A stretch of DNA of 64,000 nucleotides from Oreohelix idahoensis (lineage: Eukaryota; Mollusca; Gastropoda; Stylommatophora; Oreohelicidae). A model generated the notes under the pieces. The model saw nothing but the letters and a program-made list of their open reading frames with translations, made no database searches and had not been told where the DNA came from. The translations under genes were made by a program, and so were the position numbers. This document shows, piece after piece, positions 21,376 to 32,629 of this stretch; positions within the stretch are counted from its first letter, which is position 1, and every line of letters begins with the position of its first letter. The DNA lies in NCBI GenBank assembly GCA_024509875.1, contig JAMPIV010010569.1:1-64000 (forward strand), in the 5' to 3' direction.

Positions 21376-22158
21376 GGATTAATACAATGAATGTTGACAG
21401 CCTTATGCGCCACCTCTCATTAGTCGCCTTTCATAGTACGCCGTCGGTAGCAGTACCTAGTAGACTTAAAGGTCAAGGTAGTCCCGTAGCAGATACTGCC
21501 ACAGGAGAGTAAAGTGTTAGAGACGTCACTATACTAGGCCCAGCTTAATGAGGTGGGCTGACCAGTTCCTTTCCTCGCTGCCTTTTCCTTCTCTAACTCA
21601 AGAGCAGAGTCAGATATCCACTTACAGCTGGAGCATGACGCTACCAAGTTTCCAAGCTGGAATCGGGTAACTTGGCCGCAATAGGCAAGTTCAAACTATT
21701 CTGCCACACGGAAGCAAGAGTCCTCAATCATGTGACAATCATGTGACACCCCTGCCCCTTTTTTTCCGTGCTTCCAAGACTGAGCACCAAGTTTATTCAA
21801 CATTTCTCTTCTAGAGAACTTCGACGGCATTGTTCTAGTGTTTGTTTACATTGAATGTTATCATATTATATATATAATCTTTATTTTCCATAAAATATAT
21901 TGACATGCAGTGGTGGGATATAGTAAATCTAATATTAAATACAACGCTGGTTTGTCATGTTAAACATAACATACCACAATATAGGAGATTATAATTAACA
22001 GCAGTGCGAAAAACGTCTCCATTAATCCTGCATGGGTGGTTTTTTTTCTACATCGAAGCTTCCTTATCCTGTAAGATCCTATAACAGCACTGGTGTTGAC
22101 ATGTTACATAAAACTCTGGCTTCAAATCTACTTTGACACCGCTTGCCAATATGGCGAC
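21376..22158. other. No gene seen
   Basis: Mixed to AT-rich spacer with no recognisable coding or RNA feature. Confidence 0.4.
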
Positions 22159-24206
22159 TTAAGCGCTAAACACGGCGCATAAGGCAGAAACCAGTGTTCT
22201 CCAGGTTGTTCGTTGTGACGCCACTCCTCTTAACTCTTGCACATTATTTAGGCCCAACGTTCTTCCTTCTCTTATTATTGTTCTTCTAAGTGTTTCTTTT
22301 GGTCTTCCTTTTTTCCTCTTACCCTCAGGAACCCAAGTGAGCGCCTGTAGTGGTATTCTGTTGTTTTGCATTCGTAGGACATGACATCGGCGGGTACCAG
22401 ATCCCGGAAATCAGATATGCTGACGACACAGTCCTCCTATCGACCAACCCAAAAGGACTTGAACAATTACTTCTGTCCACCAAAAAACACAGCGAGGCCC
22501 AGAATCTATACCTAAACACCAAGAAGACCAAAGTATTGACAACAGACAAAGTAAAGACCAAACCAGAAATTGAAATTGATAACGAAGAACTGGAAAGTGT
22601 CAATGAATTCGAATACTTAGGATCAATCATTAACAGCTCTGGCGACTGTGCAGTAGAAATTAAAAGGAGACTTGCAATTGCTTCACATAAGCTAATACAG
22701 ATGAAAAACCTATGGCAAGGCACAAGCAAAGAAACAAAGTTACAACTGATCAGAGCATGTATATTCCCAGTAGCAACATACGGCTGCGAGACTTGGACAC
22801 TCAATAAAACAGTTGCAAAAAAGATTACATCATTCGAAATGAAATGCTACAGAAGGATGTTGAGAATACCCTGGACAGAAAAAAAGACCAACAGAGAAGT
22901 ACTGCACTCACTAAACGTACAGGAACATTGGCTCCTAAATACCATCGCAATAAGGAAGCTGAAATTTTTCGGTCATATAAAAAGACATAATAGTCTGGAA
23001 AAAACAGTGATGGAAGGCATGGTCCCTGGAAAAAGGGGAAGAGGTCGACCTAGACGACGGTGGACCCAGGACATCACAGAGAGTCTGAACTTGTCTTTGG
23101 CTGATGCAGGTCGACTTGCCCAGAATCGTGATGCGTTCAGAGCAGCTGTAATGGAGACAACGTTCTGGAAAGAATATGTCACATGATGATGAGGACATGA
23201 CCGATATATGACCATCGTCTTTTCCTTATATAGTTGGAGACATATTTCTGCCTAGAGTCTTCTCTTATTTGTCGATTAGTCTTGAATTCTTTCCAACTGA
23301 TGTTCATGAGTTTTCTAAGACATTTGTTCTCGAATGTATTCAGCTTGTTCTCCAATGATTTTGTTATTTTCCAACTTTCACAGCCGTATGTTAACACTGA
23401 GATAACATTCGAATTAAACAGACGAAGCTTGGTATGTATATTCAGTGATCGTAATTTCCAAATGTTAGATAATCTGTTGACGGCGCTAGCTGCCAAAGCA
23501 ATTCTAGTATGAATTTCTCTTGTTGTGTCACCATCCTGAGTCATTTTACTGCCTAAATAATTGAAACTTTCATCTTTCTGTAGTTTTTCCCCGTTCAGGA
23601 TGATATCAAAGGTCTCGTTAGAAAAGTTCATAACTTTAGTTTTAGAGGCATTTATTTGGAGACCTATTTTAACCGAGAGATGACACGGATTATTTACTGC
23701 TTCTTGGGCCTGTCTGGGTGTTGAACTTAAGAATGCTAAATCATCTGCAAAATCAAGGTCTTCCAGGGACTTTCCATCTGTCCATTTTATACCTAATTGT
23801 TCGTTGTGGGTATAGTTTTTCATAACCCAATCAATAGCTATTCCAAAAAGTAGTGGTGACATAATACAGCCTTGTTTCACCCCTGTTTCTACTGTAAACC
23901 ATTCTGTATTCCCTTTATTTGTTCTAACACAACATCTTGATTGTCATATAGCGCTTTGATTATATTCACATATTTTGTTGGAAAACCATAGATTGTAAGT
24001 AACTTCCACAATGATGGGCGGTGTAGACTATCAAAGGCTTTTTGAAAATCGACGAAGGTGATAATAAGTGGTGATTGCATTTCAACTGATTCTTCTATAA
24101 TTGTTCTTAGTGTGAATATTTGATCAATACATAATCGTTTCGGCCTGAAACCCGCTTGTTCTTCTTTGATCTTTTCGTCTACATGCAATTTCAGTCTTTC
24201 TAACAT
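22159..24206 (-). pseudogene. LINE reverse transcriptase, split by a second LINE
   Basis: Read right to left: 24206-23889 has EQAGFRPKRLCIDQ and FVDFQKAFDSLH. A frameshift near 23885 leads into 23880-23202 with QGCIMSPLLF, FADDLAFLS, YLGSKM, LTYGCESW and YIGHVL. After the inserted LINE, 22375-22159 supplies the missing C-terminus (RMQNNRIPLQALTWVPEGKR, then KKGRPKETLRR). Joining across the insertion restores the usual GHVLRM context exactly at the target duplication. The 5' part (endonuclease) is absent, cut off near the TA array at 24.21 kb. Confidence 0.88.
22386..23191 (+). mobile_element. 5'-truncated LINE nested in the minus-strand LINE
   Basis: A perfect 10-bp target duplication AGGACATGAC (22376-22385, 23192-23201). 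The reading frame is open from the truncation to 23186: RYADDTVLLS, YLGSIINSSG, TYGCETWTL, GHIKRHNSLEK, GKRGRGRPRRRW. The tail is ATGATGATG. Different family from its host LINE. Confidence 0.9.
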
Positions 24207-24211
24207 GCAAC

Positions 24212-24212
<1 letters not shown>

Positions 24213-24285
<73 letters not shown>
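24213..24285. repeat. (TA)n microsatellite
   Basis: Pure TA repeat lying between the LINE remnant and the left end of the DD41D element. Confidence 0.97.
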
Positions 24286-24290
<5 letters not shown>

Positions 24291-25653
24291 TGTCCGGCAG
24301 AATCACTACCAATAACAAATGTCAATATTTCTTATACTAATAATAGCAGACCGACCGGATATTTTGATTTTCTGTTAGGCAAACTCATTAAGTTTCAGTA
24401 GCAACTCACCAAGATTAAGTAGATCTCCACATGAGCGCCTTTAGTGGCTCGAAGAATGTCAAGACGGAATTCTATCTCTCTCCACATGTTTTGCAGTATC
24501 TGAGGTGTGACGGATGCACAAGCGTCAATTATTCGCTGCCGAAGATTATCCAGTCCCTGCACCGGAGTGTGATAGACAAAGCTTTTTACGTATCCCCATA
24601 GAAAGAAATCTAAGGGGGTCAAATCTGGTGACCGTGGTGGCCAATCAATGGGACCTAATCTTCCAATCCATCTGTCTGGAAATTGTTGATGAAGGTAGTT
24701 TCTTACTTCATTGGCATAGTGTGGAGGTGCTCCATCTTGCTGGAATATGAATCCTTCTGGTATCCTAGGAACTGCAAAATTTTGCAGCATGTTTAGGTAT
24801 GTTGCTTCTCTGACTGTGGCTTCGGCGAAGAAAAATGGCCCGATCACATAATTCGAGATTAAGGCCCACCACACGTTAATTTTACTGCTGTCTCGCTCAT
24901 GCTCCATTACGACATGTGGGTTTTCATTTCCCCATATCCTACAATTATGCCAGTGAACTTTGCCACAAGTGTGTAAGATCGCTTCATCGGAGAATACCAC
25001 ACGATTGAGAAATTCATTGTCATCATCAAGGTGACATAGCATTGCATTTGCGAACTCAGCCCGTCTGGGTTTATCATTTGGCTGTAACTTCTGCACTAGC
25101 TGGATCTTGTAGGCTCTAAGCCGCAATCTTTTGTGCACAATGTCGTGAACAGTAGATTTTGGAATACCCAATTCTCCACTTGCCCGTCGAATGGATTTCC
25201 GCGGGCTACGTTGAAAAGCTTCGCTAACTGCTTCAACTCTATCTGGAGACAACGCTTCATTGCCGCTTTCCTTCTTTCTCAACAAAGAACCTGTTTCCAA
25301 CAGTTGCTGGTGTCATTTCACTATGGTATGTCGCTCTGGAGGTTTCTGCCCATATTCCTGCCTGAATCTCCTTTGCACAACAATGGGAAACTTTAATTCC
25401 GCAAGCCAATAACAGCATTGCACTTTCTGCTGCACCGTGAACTTCGCCATTTTCACTACACACTTCATCACATTCTGCGGCTGCGCATTACGTATGCGTT
25501 ATCTGCACATTATCGGACAATTTATCAATTATCTCAATGCTCCTAAAAATGTGATGGTTTCTATACGAGGTAACCATAAAAAAATAATTCTAACTTACAT
25601 GGATGAGGAAATATTGACATTTGTTATTGGTAGTGATTCTGCCGGACACGCTG
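24286..25653 (-). mobile_element. DD41D mariner-like element (Visitor-type), nearly intact
   Basis: Terminal inverted repeats of 46 bp (24286-24331 and 25608-25653, core GTGTCCGGCAGAATCACTAC) differ at two positions. They are flanked by TA on both sides. Length 1368 bp with one transposase gene on the minus strand. The element sits at the edge of a TA array. Confidence 0.92.
24395..25450 (-). pseudogene. DD41D transposase, single in-frame stop
   Basis: From the ATG at 25450-25448 (MAKFTVQQKVQCCYW) the frame runs to 24395, about 351 codons, broken only by a TGA at 25315-25313; a Trp is expected there from family context. Downstream of the stop, 24395-25300 is open for 301 residues. N-terminal helix-turn-helix: RRASGELGIPKSTVHDI. 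Catalytic Asp residues: FSDEA, QQDGAPPH and TPLDFF, with 41 residues between the last two, which defines the DD41D (Visitor) group of the Tc1/mariner superfamily. Cut-and-paste transposase acting at TA sites. One mutation from an apparently complete frame. Confidence 0.9.
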
Positions 25654-25659
25654 TATATA

Positions 25660-25737
25660 TCTGTGTGTGTGTGTGTGTGTGTCTGTCTGTCTGTCTGTGT
25701 GTCGGTCTGTCTGTGTGCGCGCATGCGCGCGCGCAAA
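25660..25737. repeat. (GT)n/(CTGT)n/(GC)n tract
   Basis: Alternating purine-pyrimidine run ending GTGCGCGCATGCGCGCGCGC, a sequence type able to adopt Z-DNA. Confidence 0.95.
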
Positions 25738-26282
25738 TTTTTAGTACATGCTAGCCTGCTGTAAATGAAAATGTTTCGCGTGTAAAGCAAGAATGCAACA
25801 CACACTTGAAAGTAAACATATGTGATTTCTCCAGTGCACTGTTCTCGCATATCAAATTTTAGTGAATTGTTTTTCTGCAGCTAAAAAAAGATACGACGAA
25901 ATAAAATAAACAATTCTACCATGTATCCCCTGAACCACTTTTGCGTGACCCTCTGGGATACTCCCGCCACATTTTGGGAAACACGGCACTAAACGACCAT
26001 ACAATGACACCACTGTCTCATTATCTCTCACCGAGTATCCACACTCTGAAATCGTTGCTTACAATTAGCAAATTATATACATACGAGTAAGTAACCCATC
26101 AAAATGTGACGAGGAAAATAATTATGGTGTGGTCCTTTTGCTGCATATCCTGATGAGTTTACTCTCCTGTTGTCTTTTCGTTCCTTTTCATTTCATTTCA
26201 AATAGCTTCAGGCTGACTACTGCTTTCTTTGAAGTAGACGTCTGAGAGTGTAAGAAGAAAATTAATAATGACTTCTGGTCAA
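25738..26282. other. No gene seen
   Basis: Spacer with no recognisable coding or RNA feature. Confidence 0.4.
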
Positions 26283-26330
26283 TCAATCAATACCCTTTAG
26301 CTCTTAAAGGAGCATAGTCTTCCATCAGGT
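26283..26330 (-). mobile_element. LINE 3' tail
   Basis: Reverse complement reads TATGCTCCTTTAAGAGCTAA then AGGGTATTGATTGATTG, the tail type of the LINE remnants at 37.1 and 40.65 kb. The adjoining minus-strand frame (to 26586) is open but I cannot align it convincingly. Confidence 0.4.
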
Positions 26331-26892
26331 CAAACTCTTTCCCTTTCTGTCTCATCATTTTCATATCTGCTCCAGTTTTAATGGTGTGTCCAACATGAAC
26401 AAAACTGAAAGGCATGCATGTTCTTTTAATGGCTTGCATGGGATGATGTGCATCATTTCCATATTTTCCCAAACAAAATGCACCATGAAAATATTGCAAG
26501 GTATGGTATGAACGTTCATTGAATGTCTCTGCAATTTCACAGTGCAATGCACACCTTATCCAGAAAAGCGGGTTGGACCACTTCATTTTTGGTTAAACAG
26601 ACGTTTCGTTAAGACAGTTCTATATATGGGGGTATATATATTTAGTTACTTGGCTAAAGATACTTGTAAAATATTATCATGTCTGTGTGTGCTGCTTTTA
26701 CTGGTGACTGCTAAAGTAGCTTTTGGAGGTATCAGCAGTTCATGCTTGTTTTAAGAAAGACATTATGGACGTAGCCCCCAGTCTCTCCACAGTGAACTTA
26801 TTAATGATCAAGTTTACAGAAAATTGATTTCAACTAGTCATTTCTGAAGTTAATTTTTCATATACACTTCTCAAAAAGAAGCAGTGTGAAAT
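26331..26892. other. No gene recognised
   Basis: May contain degraded LINE sequence (HVGHTIK in the minus-strand frame) but nothing firm. Confidence 0.3.
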
Positions 26893-27050
26893 ATGTGTGA
26901 GTATGCAGATAATAACAAGATTGCACTTGAAGAAACACCTCCACAATATAATAGAATCATATATCTAGGCAGTAATATAGAAAATGTTGGAGGAACAGAC
27001 AATGCTACCAAAATAAGAATACAAAAGGCAAGAGGAGCTTTCATGGCATT
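26893..27050 (+). pseudogene. LINE reverse transcriptase fragment leading into the minisatellite
   Basis: Frame reads CEYADNNKIALEETPP...YLGSNIENVGGT...KARGAFMAL, the region just after the catalytic YADD box. The following residues (ISVWRLGEVMSSTQ) are the repeat unit of the 42-bp minisatellite. The C-terminal continuation is at 36733-37130, after the minisatellite and the LTR element. Confidence 0.75.
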
Positions 27051-27285
27051 GATCAGTGTATGGAGATTGGGAGAGGTCATGTCCAGCACACAGATCAGTG
27101 TATGGATATTGGGAGATGTCATGTCCAGCACACAGATCAGTGTATGGAGATTGGGAGAGGTCATGTCTAGCACACAGATCAGTGTATGGAGATTGGGAGA
27201 GGTCATGCCCAGCACACAGATCAGTGTATGGAGATTGGGAGAGGTCATGTCGAGCACATTGATAAGTGTATGGAGATTGGGAGAG
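27051..27285 (+). repeat. 42-bp minisatellite, left part (5.6 units)
   Basis: Unit GATCAGTGTATGGAGATTGG GAGAGGTCATGTCCAGCACACA. Units start at 27051, 27093, 27135, 27177, 27219 and 27261. The last is cut after 25 bp by the LTR element. Confidence 0.97.
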
Positions 27286-28111
27286 TGTTACGGTGTTATT
27301 TTTAAATGATGGCGTCTGCTGGGGTTTACCCATGTGCAAACGTTTAGGGGTCATTAATATTTATAGAATATGTCGATATTTTACGGTATAGTGAACGCGA
27401 AATATATGCGGAGATGATGACGCATTCGCGTTGGGTAGGTCACGCCGGGTGACTTGGTTACTGGGCCTTTGTTACGTTATCCGTCAAGCATGAAGGTCGT
27501 GTCTTGTAATTCTTCCAAGGAATTAAGGCTGAGTATATAGCCTATATTTTATAGATGAATCGATGTAGACTTCAGGGTCAGTTCGGAAAATTAATCTAAG
27601 CATGAGATTAATTAAATTAAACTAATAATGGAAGAAGAATCGTATTGTGATTCAATTTGTAGATGTCAAGAACTCATGTGCTCATTTCTGGCTGTTGATT
27701 AAACAGCGCACGTATATAGCCACGATGTTCTTCTGACACATTGTTTTTGACACGGACGGACATGAATACTATGCATGTAATTTCCTAATGAACTATGTAT
27801 GAACTATATCTGGATGTACCACAATGTGAACTGTTCTTCGTGCGTCAATTTTGTATTAAATATTGGACTCAATCGAAGGCTTACCACATTCCTTTGATTA
27901 CGTTTTGATTGCTTCAACTTTGCATTGTTGATGGTCCTTTGACCTGGTGAACTCTTTCTTGTAAAAGTTATAGAAATAAATGGATCAGTTCGTACGGAGC
28001 CGGGGTTTGCTTGGACACAAGTGGCGTAACGATAATTAAGCAAGCATCCCAACTGAACTTACAATAATAGAACAAAGGACCCTCCAACACCAGTAAACCA
28101 CCCACGCAACA
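27286..28111 (+). repeat. 5' LTR, 826 bp
   Basis: TG...CA ends. By eye it differs from the 3' LTR only by two single-base length changes in T runs (near 27750 and 27850). Confidence 0.95.
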
Positions 28112-28173
28112 GTGGTGGCCATTGTGGTAGGGAACTGGAATTTTATTGAAGAAAAATACTCAAGATTAGCAAG

Positions 28174-28431
28174 TTGAGAGAAATAATTTTCCTTCGAGCA
28201 AAAATGAACACTTTTTCTATCTACACCGATGACGTCACACCCGCTTGGCAACAGGATGAATCAGCTGTAGTGATGGCAGCCGCACTTCAACGTCTTCGAA
28301 GAAAAAAATTATTTATAAACGTTTCATTGAACATTGCAAAATTAGATTCATTCAACATGAGCAGTAAATATAGGTCCTACTGTCCGTTGGCGAAGCAAGC
28401 ACTGTATGAATCTATCGAGGCAAAAAGATAA
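28174..28431 (+). CDS. Small ORF in the LTR-element leader, unrecognised
   Basis: 85 codons between the 5' LTR and the SINE. No domain, signal peptide or membrane segment recognised. May be chance, a leader ORF, or captured sequence. Confidence 0.2.
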   Translation: MREIIFLRAKMNTFSIYTDDVTPAWQQDESAVVMAAALQRLRRKKLFINVSLNIAKLDSFNMSSKYRSYCPLAKQALYESIEAKR

Positions 28432-29355
28432 GTAACTCATTTTGAAGGTTACAATAAGTCAGTCCTATTTGTCCTACAAATGCCATGTTCTTTTTTTTTT
28501 TTATGTAGCCATGTTATATCTTGTTTCTGTCCGTTTACATGTAGTGGGAGGTAGGATGGGAATCGGAATTGAACTTATGGCTTTTCGAATGTCAAGCTCA
28601 ATTTCGATCGTTCTTAGGGCTGTGAATTAATAGCACCTCGCGAAGAAAGCGTCGAATTATCGTTATCGGTGATCGTTCGGGTTCGGTCTTGCATTAATTC
28701 ACTTTGCATGTTAGGTGTATAGTCATGTTATAACTGTTGTTTTCATGTGTATTTGGTTCTTAAATTTTATTCATTTACAGTCCTATGTTCGTAATCTATC
28801 TTGTTATTCTGATCTAGCTATCTTTTATTTTAATTAAATGTATTGTATTAACGTCAAATGAGTCCTGTGACGTCATCTTTCATAGTACCAAATATGTTCG
28901 TTTCCTCAGTTAACCTTCACCCTTCTACATTTCCGGTTAGTACACTTGGTTTTATAATAGCATTTATTTTTGTGAAAGTGTCACTTTTGTATTGTGCTCC
29001 TGTTCTGTAATCCTTGGTTAACCCATTTGTATTGTTTGTATTCATTACATATTTTATTAATTTAATATTAATGCTATAATTTCTTCATTAATTATAGTGT
29101 AGATGAATATGATTAAATTTTTATCAGCTTTGATGAGGAATTAGGGACTTTGCACCAATTTGCAGTGGTGGTCCTAGAAATGGGCAATGCACTTTTTAGC
29201 TCATGATTATGGCATAAGATATAATGATTAATAATTAAGACTTTATAACAAATTAAGACATATTTGATATAAATTAGTACACTTTCTCAGTACTATATTG
29301 GGGACTTAGTGACAATTAAGATTAAATAACTTAGTTATTTAGGAATAATACACAT
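28432..29355. other. LTR-element leader, noncoding
   Basis: AT-rich. Together with the part after the SINE it makes an unusually long leader (about 1.5 kb without the SINE) before Gag. Confidence 0.5.
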
Positions 29356-29716
29356 TTTTTTTTTTTTTTTTTTGCGTTCGCCCGCTAATACTCAAGGCGA
29401 AATCTCAGGTTATTATTTTATGTCTAACCTGACATTGATTTTACGTGAGTATCCCTTTATTTCTTGTACAGAGACAGGTGTCCCTCGCCATTCAGGCAAA
29501 TACTCGCCGATTTCGGAGGTACCCATTGCAGCTGGGTCGGCTCAGGAGCCGCCAGTCCCTGGTCGACGACACTCCTTCAAATGTCCTCGCCAGGACTCGA
29601 GCTAATCCAGTCCAAATCCCGGTCGACGAAAAATCCTCAAATGCCGTCGCCCGGGTTTGATCCTGTATCACCCGGTCGCCAGAGCGGTGTTGTAACCACT
29701 ACGCTAGCGCGGCTCC
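29356..29716 (-). mobile_element. SINE family A, copy 2, inside the LTR-element leader
   Basis: Target duplication ATAATACACAT (29345-29355, 29717-29727). Minus orientation, with the T run at its left end. All family-A landmarks present. Confidence 0.92.
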
Positions 29717-29997
29717 ATAATACACATAATTATTAAATATTAATATTAAGCGCTTGATATAATTTCAGCAGCTTATATAACTAACTATCATAACTATTTA
29801 TGATAGATATCAGTGAGTATATATATAATATTTTTACAAAATATTATAGATTGTGGAACTTATACATAACAATACAGTAATATTACAATTTCTTGTATTA
29901 ATTATTCATTCGTTGAGTAATTATAATTATCGACATAGATTATATTGTTGATTACAATACATAAGTAATTGAATACTTAAATAAATTAACTCTAAGA

Positions 29998-31614
29998 ATG
30001 CTTACCTTGGACCATTTCATTAAAATTGGAAAAGATTGTAATAAAAAGGGAGAGGCACTCCTTGAATTTGCTGAACAACAACTAGCAAGATATAAAGCAG
30101 AGATGGAAGAACTTGACAGAAAGGAAGCTGAAAGGAAAGCCATTGCTAAAGCAGAGATGGAAGAACTTGAAAGAAAAGAGGCGGAAAAGAAGGCAGAATT
30201 AAGGCAAGAAGAAGAAAGAAAGATAGCAAGAGATGAAATCCTACGGATTGAAGAAGAGAATAAATTGAAACGACAAGAAATCATATTGCAGCAAGAAATG
30301 GAATTGCAACGGCTTAAATTGGAAACAGCAAAACTTAATTCACAGGGTGCTGCAGCAAATCAAAATGATATTGCTCAATCTGGATCTTCATCCACCCGAC
30401 TTAAAGGTAATTATTACTTTAAACTACCACCATTCAAGTTACACGTGGATGACCTTTCATCGTGGCTGGCGCGCTTTGAGGATATATGTAAGGTCAATAA
30501 CCTTGACAAAACTGCATGGGCACTTAAACTTAAGGAATTTCTGGATGGCGAACCTGCAAGTGCAGCACAAAACATTGATCCTACATTAGCAACAGATTAT
30601 GAGGCCATTAAGACGTTGTTATTACGTCGTTTCCACTTGAACGAAGAGGCATGTAGATTACGTTTCAAAAGTTTATTGCCAGATAACAATAAAGATTTCA
30701 CAGGTTTTATTGCTAACATACGCAATACTTTTAACAGATGGGTTGAACTGGCAGGTGTCAACAAATCTTACGACAAGTTAGTCGATTTGTTATTAAGGGA
30801 TAAAGTATTATCTTCTGTCAGCTCACCATTCTTTGCTTATTTGCAAGAAAGAAAACCAGAAACAATTGATGAGTTAGAAAAAATTTCTTTAAATTACTGT
30901 ACAGCACATCCGAATGCTAATATTTCTGGCTCGTTGATAAGAGAACCACTTCCTGTAGCCTCCAATATGGCATATAATAATAACAAACCGAGAACACACA
31001 GTGTGGACAGAGGTAGGTTCAAAGGAAACTATGACAATAATTTTCATAAGGGACAGAATAACTTCAACAATAACTTTAATAGAGGAAGACAACAAACCAG
31101 AAATTATTCACCTCAGTCAAGATACAACAGTAATCCTCGCAACTCAAGTTATAATCGGTCATATCAATATAATAATGATAACAATTGGAAGAATGGCGAT
31201 AATTATAACTCGAGACATCGAGATAACAATTATAATAGACGACAACGAGATAATTCAACTAATTATTCTCGTAATCGTTCCCATTCTCGTGGATCTTCAC
31301 ATTATAACCATAATACCGGGGCAGCAGTGACAAATGATATCACCCCTAAGGTTCAGGTTCCACCTAACGATAATACAATGAATTCTTCTGCTGCATGCTT
31401 TGCTATAAATTATAACGTGGCAAATAGTTGCCCACAATGCAATCTTATTTTTCAGAAGGCAAAGGAGACAGTGCTAAACTGCGGACACATTACACCAGAA
31501 GTAGGTCTTGCAGCCAATGATGGAACAGGCTCTCTGATTTTTAACAGAGGGATAGTAAATGGTTCTGTAGTTTCTGTATTGAGAGATTCTGGGTCCACAA
31601 CCATTGGAGTGTGA
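29998..31614 (+). CDS. Gag-like protein running into the protease start
   Basis: 538 residues. Residues about 20-115 are a highly charged coiled coil (repeated MEELxRKEAE). Residues about 140-310 resemble the retrotransposon Gag capsid region (FKLPPF...SSWLARFEDI; LLLRRFHLNEEACRLRFKSL). Residues about 320-440 are N/R/Y/G-rich, a likely RNA-binding tail. C-P-x-C (about 480) and C-G-H form a possible zinc site. The end is the protease active-site segment LRDSGSTTIGV, followed at once by TGA (31612-31614). The protease reading continues in the same frame past this stop and a TAA at 31735. The stop could be decay or a translational recoding site. It would form the particle that packages element RNA. 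Confidence 0.8.
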   Translation: MLTLDHFIKIGKDCNKKGEALLEFAEQQLARYKAEMEELDRKEAERKAIAKAEMEELERKEAEKKAELRQEEERKIARDEILRIEEENKLKRQEIILQQEMELQRLKLETAKLNSQGAAANQNDIAQSGSSSTRLKGNYYFKLPPFKLHVDDLSSWLARFEDICKVNNLDKTAWALKLKEFLDGEPASAAQNIDPTLATDYEAIKTLLLRRFHLNEEACRLRFKSLLPDNNKDFTGFIANIRNTFNRWVELAGVNKSYDKLVDLLLRDKVLSSVSSPFFAYLQERKPETIDELEKISLNYCTAHPNANISGSLIREPLPVASNMAYNNNKPRTHSVDRGRFKGNYDNNFHKGQNNFNNNFNRGRQQTRNYSPQSRYNSNPRNSSYNRSYQYNNDNNWKNGDNYNSRHRDNNYNRRQRDNSTNYSRNRSHSRGSSHYNHNTGAAVTNDITPKVQVPPNDNTMNSSAACFAINYNVANSCPQCNLIFQKAKETVLNCGHITPEVGLAANDGTGSLIFNRGIVNGSVVSVLRDSGSTTIGV

Positions 31615-31749
31615 CAGTCGCTGGTACATCCTAGCTGTGCAACGGGGGAATATGTTCGTTGCATGACTTTTGGGGGAACTATTGAGTTTTACCCCACAGC
31701 TCTTGTCCATGTTAATACACCTTTCTTTTCAGGATAAGTTAAGGTATGC

Positions 31750-32598
31750 ATGCTTCAGAATCCAATTGCAGATCTGATGTTGGGACGCATCCATGGTAGT
31801 AAGGATTGTTCCCCACAGGAAATTGAGGAATGGGAATTAAATAATGTGCAATCTTATTGCAATGCTAACGCTGTCATTGCAACAGCTACATTACGGGCCA
31901 ACAAAATAAATACATGTGGCACAGTTTTCTCCAATTTCAGTCTCAGTACCATTCTGGAAATCGATGAGGAGAAGGATAAGACTCTCCTACAGGATAAAAA
32001 GTATACTAAACTACCAGTCCATCCTAGGAAGATTAGAAAATCATTTCGAGGCAGATATACCTTTTCTCAAGAGAATGCCGCCAAGTCGGAAGATAGATGT
32101 TGGCGACAAGATCATATTAACAGTGATCTGAATAAAATGGTTGAAAATGGGAAAAGAAAGGATGTCCCGAACAAAGGTAATGATGGTGAAGTTCTTATGA
32201 ACTTAACTAATAAAATTAGGACAAATAAATATGTCAATCATTATGAGACATCATCTCATAAGACTACCATATCCAAAAGATTAAATAGAAGAACTATTTA
32301 TCACGTTAGTGACACTGATCCCACTTACATTGGGAAGGGTGCATATTCTCGCACCGTGTTAGTGCGCAATCTGCCACAAGGTACCAGATGGCAGGCACTT
32401 AGCAATTTCTTTAATTACACGGCAGACGTTATGTTTGTACGGTTGTTGTCACCTACCAATGACAGGTATGGTGAAGCTATAGTTACATTTCGTAACAATA
32501 GAGATGCTCGAATGGTCATCGATCATGATAATGGTGCTTACTTTAACCATCATTGTCTACGGTTACAATTAGTACCTAATGCTGCATCACGCAGATAA
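31750..32598 (+). CDS. Protease tail / linker fused to an RRM-domain ORF in the integrase position
   Basis: 282 codons in frame with Gag. Residues 1-14 (MLQNPIADLMLGRI) are the end of the retroviral-type protease, and NANAVIATATLRAN is the usual linker. From about residue 80 the homology I recognise stops: a polar, basic stretch is followed at about 200-282 by an RRM. This has an RNP2-like strand TVLVRNLP, an RNP1-like strand RYGEAIVTF, and a terminal CLRLQLV strand. The spacing and GEAIVTF / LRLQLV segments faintly recall Aly/REF RRMs. An integrase core (HHCC zinc finger, D,D35E) is expected here and is not seen. The frame ends in TAA at 32596. Confidence 0.7.
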   Translation: MLQNPIADLMLGRIHGSKDCSPQEIEEWELNNVQSYCNANAVIATATLRANKINTCGTVFSNFSLSTILEIDEEKDKTLLQDKKYTKLPVHPRKIRKSFRGRYTFSQENAAKSEDRCWRQDHINSDLNKMVENGKRKDVPNKGNDGEVLMNLTNKIRTNKYVNHYETSSHKTTISKRLNRRTIYHVSDTDPTYIGKGAYSRTVLVRNLPQGTRWQALSNFFNYTADVMFVRLLSPTNDRYGEAIVTFRNNRDARMVIDHDNGAYFNHHCLRLQLVPNAASRR

Positions 32599-32629
32599 CA
32601 TGCTATGGTAATACAATTGTCTCATATCA

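Noticed and set aside
26287..26586. 99-codon minus-strand ORF (MKWSNPLFWIRC...)
   Set aside because: It ends in a LINE-type tail but shows no alignable reverse transcriptase motif; kept only as a possible degraded LINE.
28174..28431. Captured host exon in the LTR-element leader
   Set aside because: The 85-codon frame has no recognisable domain or conserved motif; listed only as a low-confidence small ORF.
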